This document shows positions 16,732-24,465 of a stretch of DNA of 64,000 bases, piece after piece. The DNA is from Caballeronia arvi (lineage in GTDB: Bacteria; Pseudomonadota; Gammaproteobacteria; Burkholderiales; Burkholderiaceae). The stretch is taken from NCBI RefSeq assembly GCF_001544695.2, contig NZ_FCOM02000011.1, positions 124,001 to 188,000 of the forward strand, read 5' to 3'. Each line of letters opens with the position of its first letter. The stretch's first letter is position 1. A program made the position numbers and the translations under genes. The notes beneath the pieces are model-generated. The model worked only from the letters and a program-made list of their open reading frames with translations. It was not told the DNA's origin and made no database searches.

Positions 16732-17743
16732 CGTTTCCAGTCCGGCGATGGCCGGCGTGCCGATGCAACGGCCGCGCCCGCGCATCGAGCTTGCGCGCTT
16801 TCGCGATCTCGCGCTCGTGCCGGCGCTTGCGTTGCTGCTCGCGATCGGCGCGTTCGTCAGCCCGAGCTTTCTGACGCAGGCGAACCTGATCAGCATTCTC
16901 GGCGCGTCGGCGGCGCTCGCGCTCGTCGTGCTCGCCGAATCGCTGATCGTGCTGACGGGCAAATTCGACCTGTCGCTGGAATCGACGGTCGGCATCGCGC
17001 CCGCCGTCGGCGCAATGCTCGTGATGCCCGCGGCGTCGTCGGGCTTCGGTCTCGAATGGCCCGCGGCGGGCGGGCTCGCGGCGATCGTCGTCGTGGGCGC
17101 GCTGGTCGGTTTCGTCAACGGCTTTCTGGTCGTGCGGCTGCGGCTCAACGCGTTCATCGTCACGCTCGCGATGCTGATCGTGCTGCGCGGCATGCTGGTC
17201 GGCGCGACGAAGGGCGGCACGCTGTTCGACATGCCGCCGTCCTTCTTCACGCTCGCGACGACGCTCGTGCTCGGCCTGCCGCTCTCCGTCTGGCTCGCGG
17301 CGGCGGCGTTCGCGTGCGCGGCGTTCATGCTGCGCTATCACCGCCTCGGCCGCGCGCTCTATGCGATCGGCGGCAATCCGGAAGCGGCGCGCGCTGCGGG
17401 CATCCGCGTCGAACGCATCACGTGGGGCGTGTTCGTGCTGGGCAGCGTGCTCGCGTCGATCGGCGGATTGATCGTCACGGGCTACGTCGGCGCGATCAAC
17501 GCCAACCAGGGCAACGGCATGATTTTCACGGTGTTCGCCGCAGCCGTGATCGGCGGCATCTCGCTCGACGGCGGCAAGGGCACGATGCTCGGCGCACTGT
17601 CCGGCGTTTTGCTGCTGGGCGTCGTGCAAAACCTGCTGACACTTGCGCAAGTTCCGTCGTTCTGGATTCAGGCGATCTACGGCGCGATCATTCTCGGCTC
17701 GCTGATGGTGGCGCGGCTCGCGGGTGGCGAAGCGCAAAACTGA
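16721..17743 (+). CDS. Sugar ABC transporter permease
   Basis: A 340-residue inner-membrane permease of the RbsC/AraH (BPD_transp_2) family with about 8-10 hydrophobic segments. Conserved regions include FDLSLESTVGIAPAVGAMLV and the loop RYHRLGRALYAIGGNPEAAR (AIGGNPEAAR is the family's coupling-helix motif). It forms the channel for the sugar with the preceding ATPase and binding protein. The next gene starts 9 bp after its stop. Confidence 0.95.
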   Translation: MKHDVSSPAMAGVPMQRPRPRIELARFRDLALVPALALLLAIGAFVSPSFLTQANLISILGASAALALVVLAESLIVLTGKFDLSLESTVGIAPAVGAMLVMPAASSGFGLEWPAAGGLAAIVVVGALVGFVNGFLVVRLRLNAFIVTLAMLIVLRGMLVGATKGGTLFDMPPSFFTLATTLVLGLPLSVWLAAAAFACAAFMLRYHRLGRALYAIGGNPEAARAAGIRVERITWGVFVLGSVLASIGGLIVTGYVGAINANQGNGMIFTVFAAAVIGGISLDGGKGTMLGALSGVLLLGVVQNLLTLAQVPSFWIQAIYGAIILGSLMVARLAGGEAQN

Positions 17744-17752
17744 GAGACACAC

Positions 17753-18070
17753 ATGCAAGGAAACACCGACCCGCGGCTCATTCTGCTGAGCCCGGACGAC
17801 AACTGCCTGATCGCCGCCGCGCGTTTGCCGGCGGGCGAAACGCTGATGATCGAAGGCGAGGCCGTCACGCTCGCGACGACCATCGACCTGGCGCACAAGA
17901 TCGCGCGGCGCCCGTTGTCGAAGGATGAAAAGGTGCTGCGCTACGGCGCGATCATCGGTCATGTGAATGTCGATGTCGCACGCGGCGAGCATCTGCATAC
18001 GCACAATCTGGACAGCGACTACATTCCCACTTACACGCACGACGCCGGACACGCCTACGTGCAGCACTGA
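17753..18070 (+). CDS. UxaA-type dehydratase, small (SAF-domain) subunit
   Basis: A 105-residue protein matching the N-terminal SAF domain of altronate/galactarate dehydratases (UxaA/GarD), here encoded as a separate small subunit. Family hallmarks are LSKDEKVLRYGAIIGHVNVD followed by GEHLHTHNL, in which the histidines help bind the catalytic iron. It pairs with the large subunit 8 bp downstream. In this operon the probable reaction is dehydration of L-fuconate or a related aldonate to the 2-keto-3-deoxy acid. Confidence 0.88.
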   Translation: MQGNTDPRLILLSPDDNCLIAAARLPAGETLMIEGEAVTLATTIDLAHKIARRPLSKDEKVLRYGAIIGHVNVDVARGEHLHTHNLDSDYIPTYTHDAGHAYVQH

Positions 18071-18078
18071 ACACTTCC

Positions 18079-19347
18079 ATGAACACTTCCGCACTGCAAG
18101 GCTATCTCCGCGCGGATGGCCGGAAAGGCATCCGCAATGTCGTCGCGGTGGCGTATCTCGTCGAATGCGCGCATCACGTCGCGCGCGAGATCGTCGCGCA
18201 GTTTCGTCCTTCGTTCGATGACTTCGATTCCGCCGCACGCGACGACGAACCTCCCGTGCATCTGATCGGGTTTCCGGGTTGCTATCCGAACAGCTACGCC
18301 GAAAAGATGCTGGAGCGCATCTGCACGCATCCGAATGTCGGCGCGGTGCTGTTCGTGTCGCTCGGCTGCGAGAGCATGAACAAGCACTATCTCGCCGATG
18401 TCGTGCGCGCGAGCGGCCGTCCCGCCGCGGTGCTGACGATTCAGGAGAAAGGCGGCACGCGCAGCACGATCCAGAACGGGCTCGACTGGGTGCGCGACGC
18501 GCGCGCCACGCTTGCCGCGCAACAGAAAGTGCCGATGGCGCTCGACGAGCTCATCGTCGGCACGATCTGCGGCGGCTCCGACGGCACGAGCGGCATCACG
18601 GCGAATCCGGCGGTGGGCCGCGCGTTCGACGCGTTCATCGATGCGGGCGCGTCCTGCATCTTCGAGGAAACGGGCGAGCTCGTCGGCTGCGAGTTCCATA
18701 TGAAGCGGCGCGCGGCGCGGCCCGAGCTCGGCGACGCCATCGTCGAATGCGTGCAAAAAGCCGCGCGCTATTACACGACGATGGGCCACGGCTCGTTCTC
18801 CGTCGGCAACGCGGACGGCGGGCTGACGACGCAGGAAGAGAAATCTCTCGGCGCGTATTCGAAGAGCGGGGCTTCGCCGATCGTCGGCATCATCAAGCCG
18901 GGCGACGTGCCGCCGACCGGCGGCCTCTATCTGCTCGATGTCGTCCCCGATGGCGAACCGCGCTTCGGCTTTCCGAACATCAGCGACAACGCGGAGATCG
19001 GCGAGCTGATCGCGTGCGGCTGTCACGTGATTCTGTTCACGACCGGGCGTGGGTCGGTGGTCGGCTCGGCGATATCGCCGGTCATCAAGGTCTGCGCGAA
19101 TCCGTCGACGTATCGCAATTTGTCCGGCGACATGGACGTCGACGCCGGCCGCATCCTCGAAGGCCGCGCGACGCTCGACGAAGTGGGCCGCGAAATCGTC
19201 GATGTGACGTTGGCGGTGGCGGCGGGCGCGGCGTCGAAGTCCGAATCGCTCGGGCATCAGGAATTCATCCTGACTTACAAAACCTTCGAGCCTGTCGGTC
19301 CGGCGTGTTTGCCGGGCGGCGCGGTACGCGTTACTGTGGCGGCTTGA
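18079..19347 (+). CDS. UxaA-type sugar-acid dehydratase, large subunit
   Basis: A 422-residue UxaA C-terminal-type dehydratase. Characteristic blocks are GYLRADGRKGIRNVVAVAYL at the start, HLIGFPGCYPNSYAEKML, LGCESMN, GGTRSTIQNGLDW and ICGGSDGTSGITANPAVGRA, with C-terminal GCHVILFTTGRGSVVGSAI. Members need Fe2+ and dehydrate altronate, galactarate or related acids. Neighbouring genes suggest a C6-deoxy or C5 aldonate such as L-fuconate. This fold replaces the enolase-superfamily L-fuconate dehydratase known from Xanthomonas; the substrate is inferred. Confidence 0.88.
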   Translation: MNTSALQGYLRADGRKGIRNVVAVAYLVECAHHVAREIVAQFRPSFDDFDSAARDDEPPVHLIGFPGCYPNSYAEKMLERICTHPNVGAVLFVSLGCESMNKHYLADVVRASGRPAAVLTIQEKGGTRSTIQNGLDWVRDARATLAAQQKVPMALDELIVGTICGGSDGTSGITANPAVGRAFDAFIDAGASCIFEETGELVGCEFHMKRRAARPELGDAIVECVQKAARYYTTMGHGSFSVGNADGGLTTQEEKSLGAYSKSGASPIVGIIKPGDVPPTGGLYLLDVVPDGEPRFGFPNISDNAEIGELIACGCHVILFTTGRGSVVGSAISPVIKVCANPSTYRNLSGDMDVDAGRILEGRATLDEVGREIVDVTLAVAAGAASKSESLGHQEFILTYKTFEPVGPACLPGGAVRVTVAA

Positions 19348-19381
19348 CTTCCGCCATCTCGAAATCACTCGGGGCTTGCAG

Positions 19382-20431
19382 ATGACCGCAGAAGCGCAAG
19401 AGGCAGTTTCACGCCGGCGCAGGATTGGCCGCACCGCGCTCGATGTCACGGCGCTGTCGCTCGGCACGGCGCCGCTCGGTGGGCTGTATCACGAATTGTC
19501 GGAAGACGAGGCGCGCGCGACCGTCGATGCCGCCTGGCAGGCGGGCATCCGTTTCTTCGATACCGCGCCGCACTACGGCCACACGAAGGCGGAGCATCGG
19601 CTCGGCGATGCGCTGCGGCGTTATCCGCGCGGCGACTTCGTGCTGTCGACCAAAGTGGGCCGGCGCTTCGTTCCACGCACGACGCCTTATGACGGCAGCG
19701 AGGGCTGGGCCGCGCCGCTGCCGTTTCAGGCGATCTACGACTACACCTACGACGGCATCCTGCGCTCGTTCGAGGACAGCCAGATGCGCCTCGGCATGAC
19801 CGATATCGATATCGTGCTGATCCACGATATCGGCCGCGTCACGCATGGCGAGATGAACGCGCACTACTGGAAACAACTCGTCGATGAAGGCGGTTTTCGC
19901 GCGCTCGACGAATTGAAGAATTCGCGCGGCGTGAAGGCGGTCGGGCTCGGCGTGAACGAAGGCGCGGCGGTCATGGAAGCGATGGCGGAATTCGACATCG
20001 ACTGCGCGTTGCTGGCCGGCCGCTACACGCTGCTCGAACAAAACACGCTCGACGATCTGTTGCCCGAATGCGAAAAGCGCGGCGTGAGCATTCTGCTCGG
20101 TGGCGCGTTCAACTCCGGCATTCTCGCGCGGGGTCTCGATGCGAACGCGCATGGCGACCTCAAGTTCAACTACGGCGACGCGCCGAAAGCGATCGTCGAG
20201 CGCGTCGGCAAACTGGAGCGCGTGTGCCGCGAGCATGGCGTCGCACTGTCGACGGCGGCCATCCAGTTTCCTTATGCGCATAAAGTTGTGGCCACGGTGC
20301 TGATGGGCGCGCGCACGCCCGATGAAGTGCGCGAGAACGCGGCATCGTTCGCGACGCCGGTTCCTTCGGCGCTGTGGGACGCGTTGCGCGCCGAAGGTTT
20401 GCTTCACGCAAACGCGCCAGTGCCGCGATGA
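19382..20431 (+). CDS. Aldo/keto reductase, L-fucose (D-threo-aldose) dehydrogenase-like
   Basis: A 349-residue aldo/keto reductase. The AKR catalytic tetrad region is present: FFDTAPHYGHTKAEHRLG (D, Y), then STKVG (K) and IDIVLIHDIGR (H). It resembles the AKR-type L-fucose/D-threo-aldose 1-dehydrogenases, which oxidise the sugar to its lactone using NAD(P). I prefer the ATG at 19382, with GGGG upstream, over a TTG two codons earlier. It overlaps the lactonase gene by ATGA. The codons for FPYAHKVV contain a one-mismatch copy of the parS-like palindrome (20270-20285). Confidence 0.85.
   Translation: MTAEAQEAVSRRRRIGRTALDVTALSLGTAPLGGLYHELSEDEARATVDAAWQAGIRFFDTAPHYGHTKAEHRLGDALRRYPRGDFVLSTKVGRRFVPRTTPYDGSEGWAAPLPFQAIYDYTYDGILRSFEDSQMRLGMTDIDIVLIHDIGRVTHGEMNAHYWKQLVDEGGFRALDELKNSRGVKAVGLGVNEGAAVMEAMAEFDIDCALLAGRYTLLEQNTLDDLLPECEKRGVSILLGGAFNSGILARGLDANAHGDLKFNYGDAPKAIVERVGKLERVCREHGVALSTAAIQFPYAHKVVATVLMGARTPDEVRENAASFATPVPSALWDALRAEGLLHANAPVPR
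20270..20285. other. Near-perfect parS-like palindrome inside the aldo/keto reductase gene
   Basis: CCTTATGCGCATAAAG differs by one base from CTTTATGCGCATAAAG. It encodes P-Y-A-H-K in frame, so it could be a chance product of a conserved protein motif. Confidence 0.45.
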
Positions 20432-21276
20432 ATACGCAACCGCACATCGATGCGCATCAACATTACTGGGACCCGGCTCGCGGCGATTACGGTTGGCTCA
20501 CGCCGGAACTGAAGCCGTTGTATCGCGTATTCGGTCCGGCCGATCTCGCGCCTCTGCGTGAAGCGACGAACATCAAACGCACGGTCGTCGTTCAAGCTGC
20601 GCCGACCGTCGAAGAAACGCGCTACTTACTCGATCTCGCGCGCTGCGACGATTCGATCGCAGGCGTCGTCGGCTGGGTGCCGCTGGACTCAATCGATGCC
20701 GTATCGATCATCGAGGAGTTCGCGCACGAGCCGAAGTTCAAGGCCGTGCGCCCAATGCTTCAGGATTTGCCCGACGATACGTGGATCGAACATGCGCCGC
20801 GTGAGGAAGCCATCGAACGCCTGATCGATCTCGATCTCGCCTTCGACGCGCTGATCTTCGCGCGGCACGTTCCGTCGATCGTGAAGTTCGCCGGGCGTTA
20901 CCCGAAGCTCAGAATCGTCATCGATCATGGCGCAAAGCCGCCGATCCGCGATGGCATCGAGAAAGGCTGGCAACCGTGGGCCGATGGCATCGCGCAACTC
21001 GCCGCATTGCCCCAAAGACTACTTTGCAAACTTTCCGGTCTGGCGACGGAATCGAAGGAAAACTGGATCGACGAAACCTTAGAACCTTACGTCGCGCATC
21101 TTCTCGAACATTTCGGACCGCAGCGTCTGATGTGGGGCAGCGACTGGCCGGTGCTGAACCTGAACGGAAATTACCGCGACTGGCACGCGACGGCCCAAAA
21201 ACTCACCGCATATCTCGAAAAAGCAGATCAGGACGCGATTTTCGGCGGCAATGCCCGCCAGTTCTATCGGCTCTGA
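20428..21276 (+). CDS. Amidohydrolase superfamily lactonase (COG3618), L-fuconolactonase-like
   Basis: A 282-residue TIM-barrel amidohydrolase of the COG3618 group. It begins with the metal-binding motif IDAHQHYWDP, has the Arg-rich loop FKAVRPMLQDLPDDTW, the histidines of IVIDHGAKPP and the late aspartate in RLMWGSDWPV. The Burkholderia L-fucono-1,5-lactonase belongs to this family, and the aldose dehydrogenase just upstream would make its substrate. The start at 20428 (ATGA overlap) is preferred over an upstream in-frame codon because it begins right at the conserved N-terminus. Confidence 0.88.
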   Translation: MNTQPHIDAHQHYWDPARGDYGWLTPELKPLYRVFGPADLAPLREATNIKRTVVVQAAPTVEETRYLLDLARCDDSIAGVVGWVPLDSIDAVSIIEEFAHEPKFKAVRPMLQDLPDDTWIEHAPREEAIERLIDLDLAFDALIFARHVPSIVKFAGRYPKLRIVIDHGAKPPIRDGIEKGWQPWADGIAQLAALPQRLLCKLSGLATESKENWIDETLEPYVAHLLEHFGPQRLMWGSDWPVLNLNGNYRDWHATAQKLTAYLEKADQDAIFGGNARQFYRL

Positions 21277-21328
21277 ATCGGCCGAAATACCCGGCATGTC
21301 TCAAAAACACATTCGACTGGAGCAGTAG

Positions 21329-22072
21329 ATGGTACAAAGACTGGCAGGCAAGACGGCGCTCATCACGGCGGCCGGACAGGGCATCGGGCTCGCGACGGCC
21401 GAGCTGTTCGTGAAGGAATGCGCGCGCGTGATCGCAACCGACATCCGCACGGAATCGCTCGAAGGCAAGCCGTTCGAGGTCAAACGCCTCGACGTGCGCG
21501 ACGCGCAGGCGATCAACGCGCTCGCTGACGAAATCGGCCCGATCGACGTGCTCTTCAACTGCGCGGGTTTCGTGCATGCCGGCTCGGTGCTCGAAGCGAG
21601 CGAGGAAGACTGGGATTTCGCCTTCGACCTGAACGCCAAGGCGATGTATCGGACGATCCGCGCGTTCCTGCCGAAGATGCTGGAGAAGGGCGGAGGCTCG
21701 ATCATCAACATGTCGTCGGCGGCGTCGAGCGTGAAGGGCGTGCCGAATCGCTTCGTGTATGGCGCGTCGAAGGCGGCCGTGATCGGTCTCACGAAGTCCG
21801 TCGCCGCCGACTTCGTCACGCGCGGCATCCGCTGCAACGCGATCTGTCCCGGCACGGTGGAATCGCCGTCGCTGAAGGATCGCATCGCCGAGCAGGCGCA
21901 GGCGCAGGGCGCGACCGTCGAGCAGATCCAGGCGGCGTTCGTCGCGCGCCAGCCGATGGGCCGCGTCGGCCGCGCCGAAGAGATCGCCGCGCTCGCGCTC
22001 TATCTCGGCTCGGACGAATCGTCGTTCACGACCGGCCAGATTCATATAATCGATGGCGGCTGGTCCAACTGA
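21329..22072 (+). CDS. SDR oxidoreductase, 2-keto-3-deoxy-L-fuconate dehydrogenase-like
   Basis: A 247-residue classical short-chain dehydrogenase. The cofactor motif TAAGQGIG is at 13-20, NMSSAASSVKG contains the catalytic Ser, and VYGASKAAV contains the Tyr-x3-Lys. The C-terminus (HIIDGGWSN) is typical. In non-phosphorylative L-fucose/L-rhamnose routes, an SDR of this kind oxidises the 2-keto-3-deoxy acid to the 2,4-diketo acid for the FAH-type hydrolase, encoded next. GGAGCAG precedes the start. Confidence 0.88.
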   Translation: MVQRLAGKTALITAAGQGIGLATAELFVKECARVIATDIRTESLEGKPFEVKRLDVRDAQAINALADEIGPIDVLFNCAGFVHAGSVLEASEEDWDFAFDLNAKAMYRTIRAFLPKMLEKGGGSIINMSSAASSVKGVPNRFVYGASKAAVIGLTKSVAADFVTRGIRCNAICPGTVESPSLKDRIAEQAQAQGATVEQIQAAFVARQPMGRVGRAEEIAALALYLGSDESSFTTGQIHIIDGGWSN

Positions 22073-22113
22073 TCAACCGCTCAACTTTTTTCGGAACCAG
22101 GAGATCAAACCAG

Positions 22114-22962
22114 ATGAAGCTGCTTCGTTACGGCCCCAAGGGTCAGGAAAAACCGGGTCTGCTCGACGCCGAGGGCAAGATTCGCGACCTGTCGAAGGTC
22201 GTCGATGACATCGCCGGCGCGACGCTGACCGAGGCGGGCCTGGCGAGACTGCGCGCCGTCGATGTGGCGACGCTGCCCGTGGTCGATGGCACGCCGCGCA
22301 TCGGGCCGTGTGTTGGGCGCGTCGGCAAGATGGTGTGCATCGGGCTGAACTATGCCGATCACGCTGCGGAATCGAATCTTCCGGTGCCGACCGAGCCTGT
22401 CATCTTCAACAAGTGGACGAGCGCGATCTGCGGCCCGAACGACGAAGTCGAAATCCCGCGCAATTCGGTCAAGACCGACTGGGAAGTCGAGCTGGGCGTC
22501 GTGATCGGCAAGGAAGCCAAGTACATCGATGAAGCCAACGCGCTCGATTACGTCGCGGGCTATTGCGTCATCAACGACGTCTCCGAGCGCGAGTGGCAGC
22601 TCGAGCACGGAACGCAATGGGACAAGGGCAAGGGCTTCGACACGTTCGGCCCGATCGGTCCGTGGCTCGTCACGAAGGACGAAGTCGCCGATCCGCAGAA
22701 GCTCGATCTCTGGCTCGAAGTCGACGGCCATCGCTATCAGAACGGCAACACGAAGACGATGGTCTTCACCGTCGCGCAACTGGTCGCGTATCTGTCGAAG
22801 GTGATGAGCCTGCAGCCGGGCGATGTCATTTCGACGGGCACGCCGCCGGGCGTCGGCATGGGCGTGAAGCCGAACGCCGTCTATCTGAAAGCGGGGCAGA
22901 CGATGCGTCTCGGCATCCAAGGCCTGGGTGAGCAGCAACAGAAGACCGTCGCCGCGCAATAA
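22114..22962 (+). CDS. FAH-family hydrolase, 2,4-diketo-3-deoxy-L-fuconate hydrolase-like
   Basis: A 282-residue fumarylacetoacetase-family protein. Conserved stretches are CIGLNYADHAAESNLPVPTE, the metal-binding acidic cluster WEVELGVVIGKEAKYIDE (E-x-E type), and FSTGTPPGVGMG-like ISTGTPPGVGMGVKP. It should cleave the 2,4-diketo-3-deoxy acid to pyruvate and L-lactate (from L-fucose) or an analogous hydroxy acid, completing the pathway. It has a good GGAGA ribosome site and is the last gene of the operon, followed by a strong intrinsic terminator. Confidence 0.9.
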   Translation: MKLLRYGPKGQEKPGLLDAEGKIRDLSKVVDDIAGATLTEAGLARLRAVDVATLPVVDGTPRIGPCVGRVGKMVCIGLNYADHAAESNLPVPTEPVIFNKWTSAICGPNDEVEIPRNSVKTDWEVELGVVIGKEAKYIDEANALDYVAGYCVINDVSEREWQLEHGTQWDKGKGFDTFGPIGPWLVTKDEVADPQKLDLWLEVDGHRYQNGNTKTMVFTVAQLVAYLSKVMSLQPGDVISTGTPPGVGMGVKPNAVYLKAGQTMRLGIQGLGEQQQKTVAAQ

Positions 22963-22990
22963 ACAGCGCAAGACATTGCAGATTTTGGGG

Positions 22991-23027
22991 AAGCCCGCCG
23001 CTTGACACGCGTGCGGGCTTTTTCTTT
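22991..23027 (+). terminator. Intrinsic terminator of the sugar-acid operon
   Basis: AAGCCCGC (22991-22998) and GCGGGCTT (23013-23020) form an 8-bp stem followed by TTTCTTT. Confidence 0.85.
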
Positions 23028-23141
23028 GGCGCAGAGCCGCCATTGTTCGGCCACGCCGGCAACTCTGTTCAATGCGCGGCGCTTTTTCCCATGCGGATCG
23101 GGGCCTAGAGTGTCAGGCCTCAATCCAGCATCAGTGCCATC

Positions 23142-24380
23142 ATGCAAATCGATACACCAGCAATGCCAGCGTCGTCGGGAGGAGATTCTACGTCCGTGCG
23201 TCAATGGCTTTCGGTCATCGCGGTAGCGGTGAGCGCGTTCGCGTTCGTGACAGCGGAATTCCTGCCTGTCGGATTGCTGCCGCAGATCGCACAAGACCTC
23301 GGCGTGTCGACGGGCGTCGCGGGTCTCATGGTCACGACGCCCGGCGTCATGGCCGCGATCTTCGCTCCGACGCTCATCGTCAGTGCAGGCCGCATGGACC
23401 GCCGTTACGTTTTCCTGCTCCTGACCGCCGTGCTGCTGATCGCCAACGCCGTGTGCGCGGTCGCAGCCAGTTTCCCTGTCATGCTCGTCGGGCGAGCCCT
23501 GCTCGGCGCCGCGCTGGGCGGCTTCTGGACGCTCGCTACCGCCGCCGCGCCGCGACTCGTGCAGGCAAAGGATGCAGCGAAAGCGACAGCCACCATTCTG
23601 ACCGGCGTGACCTTCGCAACCGTCATCGGTGTGCCGCTCGGAACGTTCATCGCATCGTTCGCGTCATGGCGTCTGTCCTTTGCCGCCACGGCCGGATTGG
23701 TGGCGCTGGCGCTCGTCGCGCAGGCGTTTCTCGTGCCCTCGCTGCCGTCGGCATCGGCGCTGCGCATGGCAAGTTTCAGGACGCTGCTGGGCCGGTCTCA
23801 TACGCGCATGAGCCTGTTGATGGTCGCGCTCGTCTTCGGAGCCCATTTCTCGACGTATACCTACATCGCGCCGTTGCTCGAACAGGACTTTTCGCTAAGC
23901 GCGATCACGCTGCTGCTCTTTGGATTCGGGCTCGTCGGCTTCTTCTCCAATGCATCGATGTCGATGATGGTCTCGGACCACCTCAAGAAATCCGTCGCCA
24001 TGATGATCCTGCTGCTGCTGGCCGCCATGTCGTCGATGCTGTTGCTCGAACATTCGACGATCGGCGAGACGGCCGGGATGCTGCTGTGGGGCATTGCGTT
24101 CGGAGCGCTGCCGCTTTGCTTCAGCGTCTGGATTCAGCGCGGGACGGCGGACTTGCCGGAAGCGGGTTCCGCCATGTTCGTCAGCATCATCCAGGTTGCG
24201 ATTGCGGCAGGTTCGGCGGTGGGCGGCACGATCGTCGACCGCGCGGGCGTCCACGCCGACTTCACGCTGGGACTCGTGCTCGCGCTGCTCGGCCTCGTGA
24301 CGCTGCAACGGCTCGCAGCCCTCGAGCGATCTGACAAGGCCTCGTCTTTCGAACGGACCTGCGACGCATCGATCGATTGA
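23142..24380 (+). CDS. MFS transporter, drug/sugar efflux type
   Basis: A 412-residue 12-TM major facilitator of the AraJ/YdhP/arabinose-efflux-like class. The first helix ends in FVTAEFLPVGLLPQIAQDLG, a typical start of this DHA1 group, and the loop VSAGRMDRRYVFL corresponds to motif A. It probably exports small molecules by proton antiport; the substrate is unknown. It stands alone after the operon terminator. Confidence 0.88.
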   Translation: MQIDTPAMPASSGGDSTSVRQWLSVIAVAVSAFAFVTAEFLPVGLLPQIAQDLGVSTGVAGLMVTTPGVMAAIFAPTLIVSAGRMDRRYVFLLLTAVLLIANAVCAVAASFPVMLVGRALLGAALGGFWTLATAAAPRLVQAKDAAKATATILTGVTFATVIGVPLGTFIASFASWRLSFAATAGLVALALVAQAFLVPSLPSASALRMASFRTLLGRSHTRMSLLMVALVFGAHFSTYTYIAPLLEQDFSLSAITLLLFGFGLVGFFSNASMSMMVSDHLKKSVAMMILLLLAAMSSMLLLEHSTIGETAGMLLWGIAFGALPLCFSVWIQRGTADLPEAGSAMFVSIIQVAIAAGSAVGGTIVDRAGVHADFTLGLVLALLGLVTLQRLAALERSDKASSFERTCDASID

Positions 24381-24465
24381 ATCACGCTTTGCGCGCACGC
24401 CGTGGCCAGCGCGGCGTTGCTACAAATGTGTATTCTCTCGTAGTCGTTCCTCGAGAGGAGCCGCC

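Noticed and set aside
16691..18238. 515-codon antisense frame across the permease and uxaA genes
   Set aside because: Extremely Arg/Glu/His-rich, antisense to clear ABC permease and dehydratase genes.
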